From the NCBI GenBank assembly GCA_030490835.1, contig CM059971.1:127194564-127258563 (forward strand): 64,000 nt of DNA, in the 5' to 3' direction. The position numbers and the translations under genes were made by a program. The notes below the pieces were generated by a model that did no database searches, was not told the origin of the DNA, and saw only the letters and a list, made by a program, of their open reading frames with translations. Shown here piece after piece: positions 1 to 11,205 of the stretch. This stretch comes from Annona cherimola. Lineage: Eukaryota; Streptophyta; Magnoliopsida; Magnoliales; Annonaceae. Each line of letters opens with the position of its first letter. Within the stretch, counting starts at the first letter, position 1.

Positions 1-8
1 AAAAAAAA

Positions 9-124
9 CCGCTTTCCTCTCCCGTTTCGCCCGATCTGTGGGACATGCCGCTGAACCAATTCTCGGACTTGGACAAGACTGATTGGTCCTCGCGAACTCC
101 TTCGAAGCGGTGGATGGCGGGGTG
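9..124 (+). pseudogene. UGT74-like glucosyltransferase relic, end of exon 1
   Basis: The reading frame gives LNQFSDLDKTDW, then a one-base loss near position 83 shifts to VLANSFEAVDGGV. Together these match the stretch of plant UGT74-group family-1 glucosyltransferases just before their conserved single intron (NQFSNLDKADWVLxNxF in relatives, from memory). The fragment ends at a plausible donor, GGTGAGTG (about 120-127). The N-terminal half would lie left of the window, but a poly-A run at positions 1-8 adjoins the coding part, so the upstream portion may be rearranged. Exon 2 lies at 4612-5357. Broken; function should not be assigned. Confidence 0.72.
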
Positions 125-1779
125 AGTGTTTCTACCTTCTAGGCTCTGCCTAACACACTTTATCGTGTATTTCTTCATTCCTCCTCAACAAAAGAATTTT
201 TTTTATAAATGTCTCTACCTACTCAAGATGTTTTTCTGACTGAACAGTAGGTAATTCCTTTCTCCAAGCGTATTAAGTTCTTCCCCTGTCATCTACTTTC
301 TATGTTCTGCATTCTATATTTTGTTTCATATCTATTGCTCGTCGTGCTCGATGATTCTGGAATGAAATCCCCTGTTTCCAGAAAAAGAAAAATTCCACGT
401 TCCTAAATAATAATAATTTATTGTTTTATTTTCAGTACAATTTTTCCAATCCTCATGCTGTTTTTCTTGTTACCAATGCACGTCTATACATTTTTCATAT
501 ACTCATCCTATCTTTATCCCATATCACCCGAGAAAGAAACTCTGAATAGGCAACTATCAAGCCATTATCCCGAGAGAACATTGCAGTTTTGGCAATATAC
601 TAGGGATGAGGCGGGTGGTGGAAAAAAGTATGGGGATCAGGAGAGTTCACAAATTATAAGATAATATGTTACTGACAACTGCAGGGCAGTGATAATTATA
701 AACCGTCCAAATCTCATACCCGATTAAATAAACCCAATACTTTGTCTTCATTCAGAATGCATTAAATTGAAGTGGCCTCCTCTTGGGCCCAAAGACTGAT
801 TGACGTTACTTAGTGGTCTCCTCTGCCGCTGCTGGTGGTGGTGGTGGTGGTGGTGTGTTTACTTTTCATGACTTCTAGGTGCAGTGAGCCATTACAATTT
901 ACAAGCATGCATAATATTTCTTTATATTTTTGTGTTATTTATTATTTTTTGTGTTTACATTTCAATACATCTTTGGCATATTCTAATTATTTATTAATAA
1001 AGTATATTATTTTCATTATTATTTATCTTTTAGTTCTATACTTTATCTTTACATCTATTTATTTTTTTCCTTTATCTTGATGTTTACATTAAATTTTTAT
1101 TTAGAAATATTCTTTATATTGTTATATTTTTTTAAAATTCTATAGTTTGACTATTTATATTATTATGTTTATTGACATGATTTGTTATTATTATATATTC
1201 ATATGAAATTTTAAACTTATCACTCTTAAATAAAATGTAAATTCATCAACCGAAATTCTCACTTAAAACTTAACCTGAATTTGATTTTTCAAAAATAGGG
1301 TTGAGGTTAGAGTTAATATTTTGTAAATAGGATTAGGATTACAGTTAAAATAAACCTAAATTTCACGTGCCCAAGTTGCATTCCTACGAATAAATAATAT
1401 TTAAGCCATTATTTTACGTAGAGCATTGAAGTAACCTAGTAACCATAAATTTGGACATTGATATCTATTTTTTAAGTTCTGAAATTTGCAGGATTAATTT
1501 ACTAAGTTAAATTATGGTTGTGTTGAGACAAAGAAAATTTACGAAATATTCCCTGTTTACACTTATATCAATGTAACGAGATGATATAGATATTTTTAAT
1601 TCTATTTTATCGTTATTTATTTTTTAATCTTAATTAATTATTTTTATAAAAGATCATACTGTTAATACACCTTTTTACAAATGCAACCTATCCAAACCAA
1701 GGGTTTTGGAATTTATAAAGAAGATTATTTAAATAACCTAGTCAGAAAAATGACAAGCTTTTTATTCATATGTTGATGT
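125..1779. other. UGT relic intron, AT-rich left part
   Basis: Lies inside the presumed intron of the UGT relic. It holds a (GGT/GTG)n microsatellite at about 832-854 followed by T-rich low-complexity DNA. I see no gene or clear element. Confidence 0.5.
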
Positions 1780-1787
1780 AGGGGAAG

Positions 1788-2947
1788 TAGGGGTGTAAAT
1801 CGGGTCGGGTTGACTCGGGTTGGGACAAATACAACCCTAACCCACCTTGTAAAATCTCAACTCAACTCTACTTTTAACCCTACTTTTCATACCTTAACCC
1901 AACCCTATTTCAACTCACCTCAAATCGGTTCGGTTCGGATTAGAAATCGGGCTAATAGATTACACATATTATCAATGTTAGTTAAGCTTTTGTTCACCCA
2001 AATTTCTAAAATAACAAAAAAGCAATGATAATTATAAAAAAATAAGTACTAAAAAGTTCTACGTAACTCAAAAGTGGAGGATAAGTTTTGTAATTGATTT
2101 TTTTTTTGCTTTTGTATTCTTTGAGCAATTGATGTCTCCTGCAAGTCAAAAAGTAAAAGCCAAGTAAAAGTATTGCAGTAAATTATGCAAAATAAAAAAA
2201 TGAATTTCATAGTCTTACTTACATTTTTAGTTGGCTTCCAATCAAAGCTACAAATATCTAAACAACCTATTTACAATGCAATATAAGGTATGTTTGGCAA
2301 TTGAAAGAAAAAGTCAATCAAAACTTTTCAATATAAAACTTTTCACTCTCTACAATTATCATATTTTTAACTATCATATTTTTTAATTATTTTTTCACAT
2401 TTTCCTATACAACTACCCTACTTTTCAATCATTTATATAAAACTATCCACACAACTAACCTATCTATTTTAACTTTATTCTCTTTATTACTCATCATTAC
2501 CCCTATCATATCACATCAGTTGATAACTTTTACTCTCCAAAACTTTTTATCAAAAGTTTTATTCATTACCAAACATACTCATAACCAAATAATCCAAACA
2601 TAATTTCACAACTAATTAACCAGATATATTTCCAAACCAAATAAATTCAAATAACATTTCACAACCAAATTGTCAAACATATTTCCAAACTCCACATAAT
2701 TTTATTTAAATATTCAAACAACATAAATGAAATACACTCTCATAAGCATATCAAAATACATATCTTATGAAATCGGGTTGGTTCGGGTTGGCCGACCCCC
2801 TAACCCGGCTCAACCTGATTTTGAAAATCGGGTTGGGTTGAACCCGATTTTCAAAAACCGAATTTCCAAAATATCAACCCAATCATGGTATAAATCGGTC
2901 CGGGTTGACGCGGGCTCGGGTTGAACCCAACCCTATTTACACCCCTA
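1788..2947. mobile_element. hAT-like non-autonomous element, GGGGTGTAAAT ends
   Basis: Ends are TAGGGGTGTAAAT and its inverse ATTTACACCCCTA. They are flanked by perfect 8-bp duplications AGGGGAAG (1780-1787 and 2948-2955), as expected for the hAT superfamily. Subterminal DNA is rich in CGGGT/AACCC repeats. There is no transposase. A Tourist-like MITE (2287-2581) is nested inside, so this element is older than that insertion. A shorter relative is at 21284-21893. Confidence 0.82.
2287..2581. mobile_element. Tourist-like MITE, nested in hAT-like element
   Basis: About 295 bp, with termini resembling GGTATGTTTGG and CCAAACATACTC and the family-typical AAAACTTTTCA... / ...CAAAAGTTTT subterminal blocks. 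Preceded by TAA and followed by (A)TAA, consistent with PIF/Harbinger 3-bp duplication. Confidence 0.7.
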
Positions 2948-2955
2948 AGGGGAAG

Positions 2956-4408
2956 GACGCATGGGAGCTCCGATTTACGTTTTTCATTTTTTTTAATAAA
3001 ACCGTTATCTTAAGTGTTTTTAATTTATTTCAAAATTTAAAATCATGAGAGATGAGTGTTTGTGTATATGTAGAATAAGTTTCAAATATCAAGAGTATTC
3101 TAGTGAGTTTTAACTTAAAAAATGATTAAAATACTCGGATGTTTAAAATTAAAAATATATATATTAAAAAATAATAAAACTTGTATATGAATTAAACACA
3201 CTCTGGATAGCAGTTTTATGAAGGACAAAATAAAAATAAAACATATATAAACGGGTTAGTTAAATGGAAAACAAAATAAAAAGTAAAAATTTATATAAAT
3301 GGATCTGCGTACACAATCATTATCCTTTCTTGACGTATCATTTACGGGGAAATATTTTGGCAAACTTCTATAGTTAAATCAAACTTCAATTTGGCCACTG
3401 GACTTGTAGCCTGGCAGTAACATCTATGACACAAGAAACCGCAGCGGTCTGGTGTTTAACTCGTCCTATTATGTTATGTTATGGATTGTTTTACTCACCC
3501 CCTCCGTGGGAATGCTTTTTACAGGTTCCTCCATGATGTGAGGTTATTAATAGAAAATTTTCTTCATTGTGCGAGAGTTAATGTGTGTATTTAATTGTAA
3601 TAAAAAAAAACTATTTTGTATAAAAATACTAATAGAAAATTAAAACTCAATTTGCTTATTTTGTTTAAAAGAATTTGTTTTGTCATGGCATGAAAAATCA
3701 CTTCGACCAAATTTTGGATGGATTATACCTATTAAAAGTATTTATAATTATACGTAAAATATGATAGTCACTTAAATCTATTTACAAATGTATTGAAATG
3801 TTGTAGTAATTCATAAAATCATTTAATTCTGGGGCAAAAATGTTTTAGGTTGTACAAGTATTAAATTAATGATTTTGAAATAGCTACATAAATCAAATAA
3901 TTCTATTAGTTGATTTTACACTTTTATCAATTTCAACAAATGGGGCCACAGAAATACTTGATTCGACTGTAACTTGATATTCTAACTAAAAAAGTAATTT
4001 TAAATGCAATGAGTGGATTAGATTTTGATATAATCATCAAGGTGGGCTCAAAATAAGATACCAATTCCAAAATCTTAAATTCTATAGCACCCATTGAAGT
4101 ATTTCCATTATACACTATAAAACGGAGACATTATTTTAGCAAAATATCTGGAGAAAAGCTTTCAGTCGATTTTGTTCCACTTTGGGGCTAAATGAATCTG
4201 ACCCAACAGTAGGCCTCATGGGCTTGCGTTCCTGCCAGAGCCATTTTCTCTGCAATGCATGGGGTGTTGCACCATGATCGAAATGTTCACACTCATCTAT
4301 TCAGTCGCTCACAATTGCTTCAAATAATCTTTTCATGACCACGGACATCCTCATAACCGCGTCTATGTGATCGCAAAACATTCGTTTTCCGCCAGAGGTT
4401 ATTGGCTC
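2956..4408. other. AT-rich intron remainder of the UGT relic
   Basis: AT-rich sequence. The part around 3900-4110 resembles the internal portion of other element copies in the window (AATGAGTGGATTAGATTTT block). No coding sequence was recognised. Confidence 0.45.
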
Positions 4409-4419
4409 AATTATAGAAT

Positions 4420-4568
4420 TGCTGCCCAGCTGTACTAACCAACGCCACTGTCGATAGAGGTCTGGTTTCGAATCACCGGTTATCCAGTTGTCGAGATTTT
4501 AACCCTCTTCAGTTACTGATTGGAGCTTTGTGCCATGTTATATACTCTCAATCCAAAAAAAATAAAAA
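4420..4568 (+). mobile_element. Short tRNA-derived SINE
   Basis: A 149-bp body with a pol III B-box-like GGTTTCGAATCACC near 4465 and an A-rich 3' tail. It is flanked by 11-bp direct repeats AATTATAGAAT at 4409-4419 and 4569-4579, the mark of target-primed insertion. It sits only about 45 bp before the acceptor of UGT relic exon 2. The family is not identified. Confidence 0.75.
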
Positions 4569-4611
4569 AATTATAGAATCTAACCCGAGTGCCAATTAAT
4601 GGTAATTGAAG

Positions 4612-5357
4612 GTGGCGAAAGCAATCTCACCCCTCTGGCCAGCGGAGTTAATTGGGCCCATGATACCATCCGCTTACTTTCTACGACCGGATCAAACGCG
4701 ACATGAGGTACGGGGCGAGTCTATGGAAGCCGATCGGCGATGAGTGCCTCAGATGGCTGGATTCAAAGCCGATCAGATCGGTTATCTATATGGCATTTGG
4801 CAGCATGGCAAGGTTGGCACCGGTGCAAATGGGTGAAGTTGCCTCGGCTCTGAAGAAGTACAAAAGACCTTTCGTGTGGGTGGTGACGGAGTCGGAGCTC
4901 TGCAACTTGCCGGACGGGTTCCAGCAGTCGGTGGAAGATCAAGGGCTAGTTGTGACAGGGTGGGGCAATTGGAGGTTTTATCCCACAGGGCAGTGGGCTG
5001 TTTTGTGACACACTGTGGTTGGAACTCTTCGCTTGAGGGCCTGAGCCTTGGCGTGCCGAACTGCCGATGGTCGCCATGCGTCAATGGACTGATCAAGCCA
5101 CTAGTGCTACGTTGCTAGAAGTCTTGGGAGTTGGCCTACGAGCCAAGGCTAATGAAGGGGGAATCGTGAGTGGGGAGAAGATAGAGCGTTGTCTAAGGAA
5201 AGTGATGGGAGAAGGAGAGAGGGACAGAAAGATTAAGGAGAATGGTAAGAAATGGAGAGAGTTAGACAAGCAGGCTGTGGGTGAAGGTGGGAGCTCCGAC
5301 ACGGTGATTCAAGAATTTGTAGCAACGTTGATGAGTCTAGGGAGGGCAGGGCTGTGA
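4612..5357 (+). pseudogene. UGT74-like glucosyltransferase relic, exon 2
   Basis: Encodes the UDP-sugar-binding half of a UGT74-type glucosyltransferase. The pieces are VAKAISPLWPAELIGP, then YDRIKRDMRYGASLWKP, WLDSKPIRSVIYMAFGS and FVWVVTESE. Next comes the PSPG-box core [41 protein letters not shown], and an EEGGSSD-like tail GEGGSSDTVIQEFV, to a TGA at 5355-5357. Frame breaks near 4680, 4967 and 5060 separate the blocks, so no full protein can be made. The order of blocks and the end of the frame match the family, so this is recent decay, not a chance match. With the frame break in exon 1 there are at least four disabling indels. Confidence 0.85.
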
Positions 5358-5627
5358 TCAACGGATCCTCATGATCAATGCTCCTGATCTCCTATTAAAC
5401 AACGCTGTGATCAAAGGCTGATCGAGAATTAGAAGTTGAAGATCCGAACAGTTAGCTCATAGTCATTGCATTCAGATGCATGAATGGTTATTTAATTGCA
5501 TTTAATTACCCAGAATTCTAGAGGGGATCAAATTGCTTGTTTAATTAAGGTCACTCCAGATGCTCGTGTCTTGAGACCAATTTTCTTAGGATGGTTTGAA
5601 ATTCAACGACAATTTCAGAACAGTCCC

Positions 5628-5658
<31 letters not shown>

Positions 5659-6862
5659 ATATTAATCTAGTTTTATTTTATTTATAAATCAAGTTTATAT
5701 GCATATATTTATTTATTTATTTTAAATTTTTAAATACAAGAGTATTTAAGTCGTTTTAAATTAACGTGTTTATAAAAAAATTAAAAAAAATAGATTTTCG
5801 GACCAGTCTGAAGATGAGTTACACGTGCGTGGGGACAGAGGTAGGAAACAAAACTAGAACTGCAACCTAACAGTGTAACGATGTACGGGTAAAAAGAAGG
5901 AGGAAGGTCGATGTAAGAGGCAATCAAGATCAATCCAAATATCATTTCATTCTCTCTTGTTCGTCATAGTTAGTTAGCACTGTTATTAGTCTCAGTTCCA
6001 GCGTCACAAATGCAAGATCTCCGGGTCGGTTCTTGCCACTCAAGAACCTAGCTGCCAGCGGTGCCCTTCAAAGAGAGAGAGAGAGCCTACCAGCTGTGAG
6101 AATATGCACGTTCGAATCGTATTCTTCCTTGAAAAGCTCTCTCATCTATCTTTTGTATCATTTATGAGATAACCCTAACCTAATAACTTTTTTGAGAAAA
6201 GTTGGCACAAAGACTAACTGCATAAGGAAATGGTGGTGGCTGAACAGTGCCATCGTGGCATAAAGATTTGGTAGCCTTCTCTTGCATATCCAGATGAAGC
6301 ATCAAAGCCTATGAGTATTGACATTAGTGTAATGGAGGGTACGCAACTGGATTGCACGCTGCAGACAAATTATGGATAACAGGCTGCTTTCCTGTTCAGG
6401 ATTCCGATGGCAAAAAATGATGAGTAGTAGAACAAAGAAGTTTGTTGTATGATTAATTATGTATAAATTAATGATTGAAAAGTAAAATAGTTATATAGTA
6501 GTCGAACACATCCTATATTAATTAAATTTTGGAAGAAATTAAGTGGTTAAATTCAAACAAGAATGTCATCGCAATACACCGAAAAACAATTTTTTAAATA
6601 ATTTAAATATTAAAAATTTAAATTTAATTTATATGTGGAATAATTTCATTTATATTGATTTTCCAGTTTTGAAAATAAGACTACTCTTTCATTTCGGGAC
6701 GAAATCGTTTCTTAAATAAATGGTTGAATTGGCTAAAATTTTGACTCCGTTAAAATAAGCTCATACATGGGTTAGAAAAATGTTCGTGTAAACCAAAAGT
6801 AAACTTCTTTTAAATTTAGTTAATAATTCAATACGTTATATAAGTATCAAGGTACCCAATCA
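5358..6862. other. Intergenic, partial foldback sequence and unassigned DNA
   Basis: Positions 5620-5800 contain a poly-A tract and a TATTTAAATCAAGTTT...AAATACAAGAGTATTTAAGTC block that resembles half of the 388-bp palindrome at 61686-62073. Positions 5880-6420 are closer to normal GC, with GA repeats (about 6071-6086) and a possible pol III B-box (ACGTTCGAATCGT near 6111). It may be an old SINE or gene fragment, but I could not assign it. Confidence 0.4.
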
Positions 6863-6874
6863 ATATATATATAT

Positions 6875-7244
6875 GAGAGACCCACTTGTGTGTAGACGGA
6901 CTGCTCCATGATACGGTGCAATCCGCTATAAAATGTGCTCAACACATATTAAATTGCAATGAAACTTTATATAATAATTTATCCATATAAAAATCATATT
7001 TTATCTGGTTTAGATGTTAAAAATATTACTTTAAACTTAACGTTTATATTAAATTATTTTATTACGTTGATTTTACATCATTTTAAGATAAAGACAATAC
7101 ACATGTTGGATTTAGATGAAAATTTATATACCGATAAAGTGAACAATTCTAAATACAATGGGGGGTGGATTTCTCATTCATGATTACGTGAGGCCTACAG
7201 TGCATGAACTGCATAGTGTAGTCGCATGCAGTATAACATTTTCC
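6875..7244 (-). mobile_element. Foldback element copy a, bounded by (TA)n
   Basis: Starts directly after an AT dinucleotide run (6863-6874) and ends at the next TA run (7245-7258). It is an inverted copy of the neighbour at 7259-7602: both share the GCAATGAAACTTTATA / TAAAGTTTCATTAC block and the CTGCATGCGACT-type end. No coding capacity. Confidence 0.65.
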
Positions 7245-7258
7245 TATATATATATATA

Positions 7259-7602
7259 GGGAAATGATCCAGTGCATGCGACTGCACCGTGCAGTCCATG
7301 CACTGTGGGCCCCACCTGATCATTTCCCATAAATCCACCCCACCCATTGTATTTAGAATTGTTCACTTTATTACTATACCAATTTTCATCCAAATCCAAC
7401 ATGTGTGTAGTCTCCATCTTAAAATGGTGCAAAATCAACGTAATAAAATAGTTTAATGTAAATATCAAGTTTAAAGTGGTTTTTTCAACATCTAAACCGT
7501 CTAAAGTATGATTTATATATGGATAAATGAGTGTATAAAGTTTCATTACAATCTAACATGTGTGGGGTCCATTTTACAGCGGACTGCACAGGATCGGTTC
7601 CC
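7259..7602 (+). mobile_element. Foldback element copy b, bounded by (TA)n
   Basis: Lies between TA runs at 7245-7258 and 7603-7618. The 5' end carries CAGTGCATGCGACTGCACCGTGC. The 3' end carries GCGGACTGCACAGGATCGG. It is opposite in orientation to copy a, so the two together can form a hairpin of about 700 bp. Confidence 0.65.
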
Positions 7603-7618
7603 ATATATATATATATAT

Positions 7619-7998
7619 GGATTCCGTTCCTGTGCAGCGTCACTGCACTGGAACAACGGTGCAGTGGGCCCAAAATGGGCTTCACATGATCATGAAATCA
7701 TGATCTACTCCACCCATTGTATTTAGAATAATGTATTCTATTACCATACTAATTTTCATCCCAATCAGGTACTTTAAAGTTGTTATTTACATCAAACTAT
7801 TTTATTACGTTGGATTTGTACCATTTTCAGATGGGGCCCATATACATATCTGATTGAGATGAAAATTGGTGTGGTAATAGAATACATTATTCTAAATACA
7901 ATGAGTGGAGTAGATCATGATTTTATGATCATGTGGGGGCCCATTTTGGGCTCACTGTACCACTGTTCCGGTGCAGCGTCACTGCACCGTAACATCTC
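7619..7998. mobile_element. Long foldback element copy c, bounded by (TA)n
   Basis: Near-palindromic 380 bp. The left arm starts GTGCAGCGTCACTGCACTGG, and the right arm ends with the inverse CCGGTGCAGCGTCACTGCACCG. The arms share the ATGATCATGAAATCATGATC-type block and the CATTGTATTTAGAATAATG block in inverse. Bounded on both sides by TA runs (7603-7618 and 7999-8006). Confidence 0.72.
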
Positions 7999-8006
7999 TA
8001 TATATA

Positions 8007-9648
8007 CGTGTGTGTAAGTATCACGGTACATAGTTGCACTTGGCTCCTTCATTTAAAATTTTTAAAATGTAAACATTTATCAACGTCTACTTATTTACGA
8101 TTTTAAAAATTACAAGTATTGAAAACTTATATATAATATATTTTTCAAAAAAATCAATAATTACATATTCACATTAAAAAGACGTTATTTTTTCAGTAGT
8201 ATATAAGTTTCCAGTGGAAATTAATTTTGTCAACATGATTAAAAAAATGTGTTCAACGCAATAAATGTTTTGGTTTAAATTAAAAAACTATTGGTAAGCA
8301 TGGAGCTTCTATGATTACAGTAAGCGTTGAATTATTTTCTTTTAAATAAAATGAAATTTTTAAATCTTGAATATTAAGGGACTAGACTATATAATGGTGC
8401 TACTCCAATTTTCAAAGGAATAAATAAAAACAAATAAAAGGCGACTTTTAGCGGTAAGACACGGATTATATGCCGTAATCATTTGGAAAGAGGTCCATCT
8501 AATAACTTTTTTTTTCATGGCAACCTGTATGAGGTTTCAAATATAATATGCACTGTCCATACTCATAATCATGTCGATCTAGCCATCGAGGGAGTGCATA
8601 AAAAAGTGGTATAATTAATTAAAGGTAATGATCCAATGCACCCTTTTCATTTTTTTATTTCAAAATATTTTAAATCAAAATTATTTTTTTGTGTTTATCC
8701 ACACATATTTATTCTGTGAATACACAACTATTAAATTTTGAAAATAATATGTTATGTAGATATAACATGTTAGGAGTGAAAATGTAACAACTAAAATCTA
8801 GAAAATAAGTAAATCCTACGGTTCCACATCTTGGTGTAATTCAAATTAAGTTCAAACCCTAAGAAAAGTGTAATCTTTGCTGATGTAATAAAAAAATGGA
8901 AAACAAGATGTTGTCTAAATACAATACTTGAAAATAATGTAGTATAAATATATATGTATATGTATAATTTTCCAATGAAAGTGATCTTCAACACATGAAT
9001 GAATACATATCAACATAATAAATGCTTTGGATTTGAAAAAAAATATATTCTTAAATTAAGAAAAATGAAAGGGGCGCATGGACTTATCCATGAAACCCGA
9101 ATGCATTACAACATTACTCTTAATTAAAATACTTAAAGACATTAAAAAATCACTATATAATTGGAAAATTATTCCTACACATTTGTCCAGTTAAGATACA
9201 TGCATTCAACGGTTTAATCAAGGTATGAATTATCATTATTTCTTTGAGAAATAACTTAGTTTATAATCTAATTCGATTGAATTTATTGTAAACAAAATAT
9301 GTTATCACTTCTATGAAACTCCCATTTTTTATATAACCATTTTTATTTTTAATATCTTAATAGTTGATGAAAAATTCACTCCGTCTATTATATTTAATAT
9401 TAAAATCTTAAAATTTAAGGAAATTATGTGACTACAGAGCCCAACAAAATATATTATATTTGAAACATTTTGAATAAGATTAACAAAATTCTTAGTGACT
9501 GTCCCACTTTTCCTACATAATAATTTCAACGCCAAAAGCTTCACAGTTCTGTTTGGTTCAACCAACTTTGACTATTTAATATCCATAACGAGTAAATATA
9601 GAAAATAACGTTGAACTCAGCATCCAATTTGAAGTCGTCGTCTTTTGT
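8007..9648. other. AT-rich intergenic DNA
   Basis: No gene seen. Around 9310-9420 there is a fragment of the CTATGAAAC...AACCATTTTT...GTTGATGAAAAA element family whose fuller copy lies at 13165-13690. Confidence 0.4.
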
Positions 9649-10005
9649 TGGGGCTGTAATCGTATGCGCCTGGGTGCATTGAGCTGGTGTACTGCACTAT
9701 TTTTTTATTTTTTTTTGAAATTTTTTTCATAAAGCTGTTAATCTAGGTATATTTAACATATGTATTAATTTTTACCACTTTTGGAGACTTTTAGATTTTT
9801 TTTTAGATTTTTAAAAATTAGTGGCATTTAGTAATTTTAAATTACTAAAAATGTCACTAATTTTTAAAAATCTAAAATTCTCCAAAGGTGATAAAAATTA
9901 ATACATATGTTAAATACACCTAGATTAACCATTGTATAAAAAAAATTTCAAAATTTTTTTTTTAAAAATAATTGTATACACCCGGGTGCATACAACTGCA
10001 ACCCC
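9649..10005. mobile_element. MULE-like MITE, CCTGGGTGCAT family
   Basis: A 357-bp foldback. The 5' end GGGGCTGTAATCGTATGC matches the inverse of the 3' end (GGGGTTGCAGTTGTATGC). The interior is an A/T-rich near-palindrome centred on AATTTTAAATTACTAAAAATG. It belongs to the family with 9-bp TSDs at 11751-12152 and 54615-54977, but I cannot see an intact TSD here. Confidence 0.65.
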
Positions 10006-10076
10006 TTTTTCCGAAGGATAAAAATTTCACGAGCGTGACTCCTTAATAAACGGTTACACATTGCCTACGATTGCAA

Positions 10077-10354
10077 GGCTTTTTATAATTAAAAGATAAA
10101 ACTTTTCACCTTAAAAGTTTACAATATAAAATTTTTTATTCTTTATAATTATTCTATTTTTTTAATTATTTCTACACATCTTCCTGTGTATAAATTATCT
10201 TGCATTTCAATTATTTCTACACAACTATCCATATAACTAGCCTATTTATTTTGACTTTATTCTCTTTGTTCATCATCATTATCTCTATCATCACATCATT
10301 TGCTCTCATTTCAAAAACTTTTTCATCCAAAAATTTTATCACTTCTCAAACACA
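10077..10354. mobile_element. Tourist-like MITE copy
   Basis: Contains the family blocks TAAAACTTTTCACC, CTACACATCTTCC, TTTTGACTTTATTCTCTTT and ATCACTTCTCAAACACACC. Boundaries are approximate. Confidence 0.55.
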
Positions 10355-10817
10355 CCTTTAAAAATATATATATATAGATTACAACCATTCAAGAATTTTT
10401 ACTTAACAATAGTTTTCAGTGTTGCTTAATATGGTCATTAAGTTAGCATGCTACCTATATGAAATGACTGTTATTTTAAAACAGTTCATGAACTGACCCA
10501 ACCCACAACTATAGAAAAGAAAAGGCACGTTTGGTAAATAAGATAAATGAAGTGGGACGGAAAACATCCCATCCTCCCGTTTCCCTACAAATCATTTATT
10601 CATTTAATAATTTTATTTTTCTAATTTCACCCTTATCTTTTAATCATTTTTCCTTATACATTTCTTATAACAACCCAATTTATTCCAATTTTACTCTTAT
10701 TATTTCGTATCAACCACACAAGTTTCAAAATATTTCATTTTTCATTTTTTATACCATCCCATAATCCCACAAAAAGACATTACCAAACATTCAGATTTCA
10801 GAGTGAGTGAGAGAGGC

Positions 10818-11029
10818 CACCATCCATGAATAGTGTGAAATGATGAATCGAGGAAAGCAGGAATAGAGATTATTTTCCAACAGACAGGAAGGTCAATGCA
10901 TATTATTAGCCAAAATTCGCCATCATCCATGAATACAGTGTGAAATGATGAATCGAGGAAAGCAGGAATAGAGATTATTTTCCAACAGACGGGAAGGTCA
11001 ATGCATATTATTAACCAAAATTCCAACGT
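10818..11029. repeat. 105-bp tandem duplication
   Basis: Two direct copies of about 105 bp, each containing CATCCATGAATA, GTGTGAAATGATGAATCGAG and GGAAGGTCAATGCATATTAT. Copy 2 has CA inserted after CATCCATGAATA and very few other differences. It lies downstream of the NDPK3 poly(A) signal (on its strand). Confidence 0.88.
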
Positions 11030-11085
11030 GAAACATCGACTTCCCAGTAGTAAATAGTCCTCCAACTCTACCGACGGAAAAGAAT

Positions 11086-11091
11086 TTTATT
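11086..11091 (-). terminator. Poly(A) signal AATAAA of the NDPK3-like gene
   Basis: TTTATT on the + strand reads AATAAA on the minus strand, about 115 bp after the stop codon at 11206-11208. Confidence 0.6.
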
Positions 11092-11205
11092 AGCCCGGTG
11101 ATGGGATTGATGTCGCCAGATATGGACAACAGGGAATGCAGATCAGCAACGCGGATTCTAGGGATGAATTAGAAATCAAAAAGAGAACCTTATACCAAAA
11201 CTCGA

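Noticed and set aside
4782..5302. Antisense frames over the UGT relic
   Set aside because: They are shadows of the former coding strand, whose sense translation shows the glucosyltransferase motifs.
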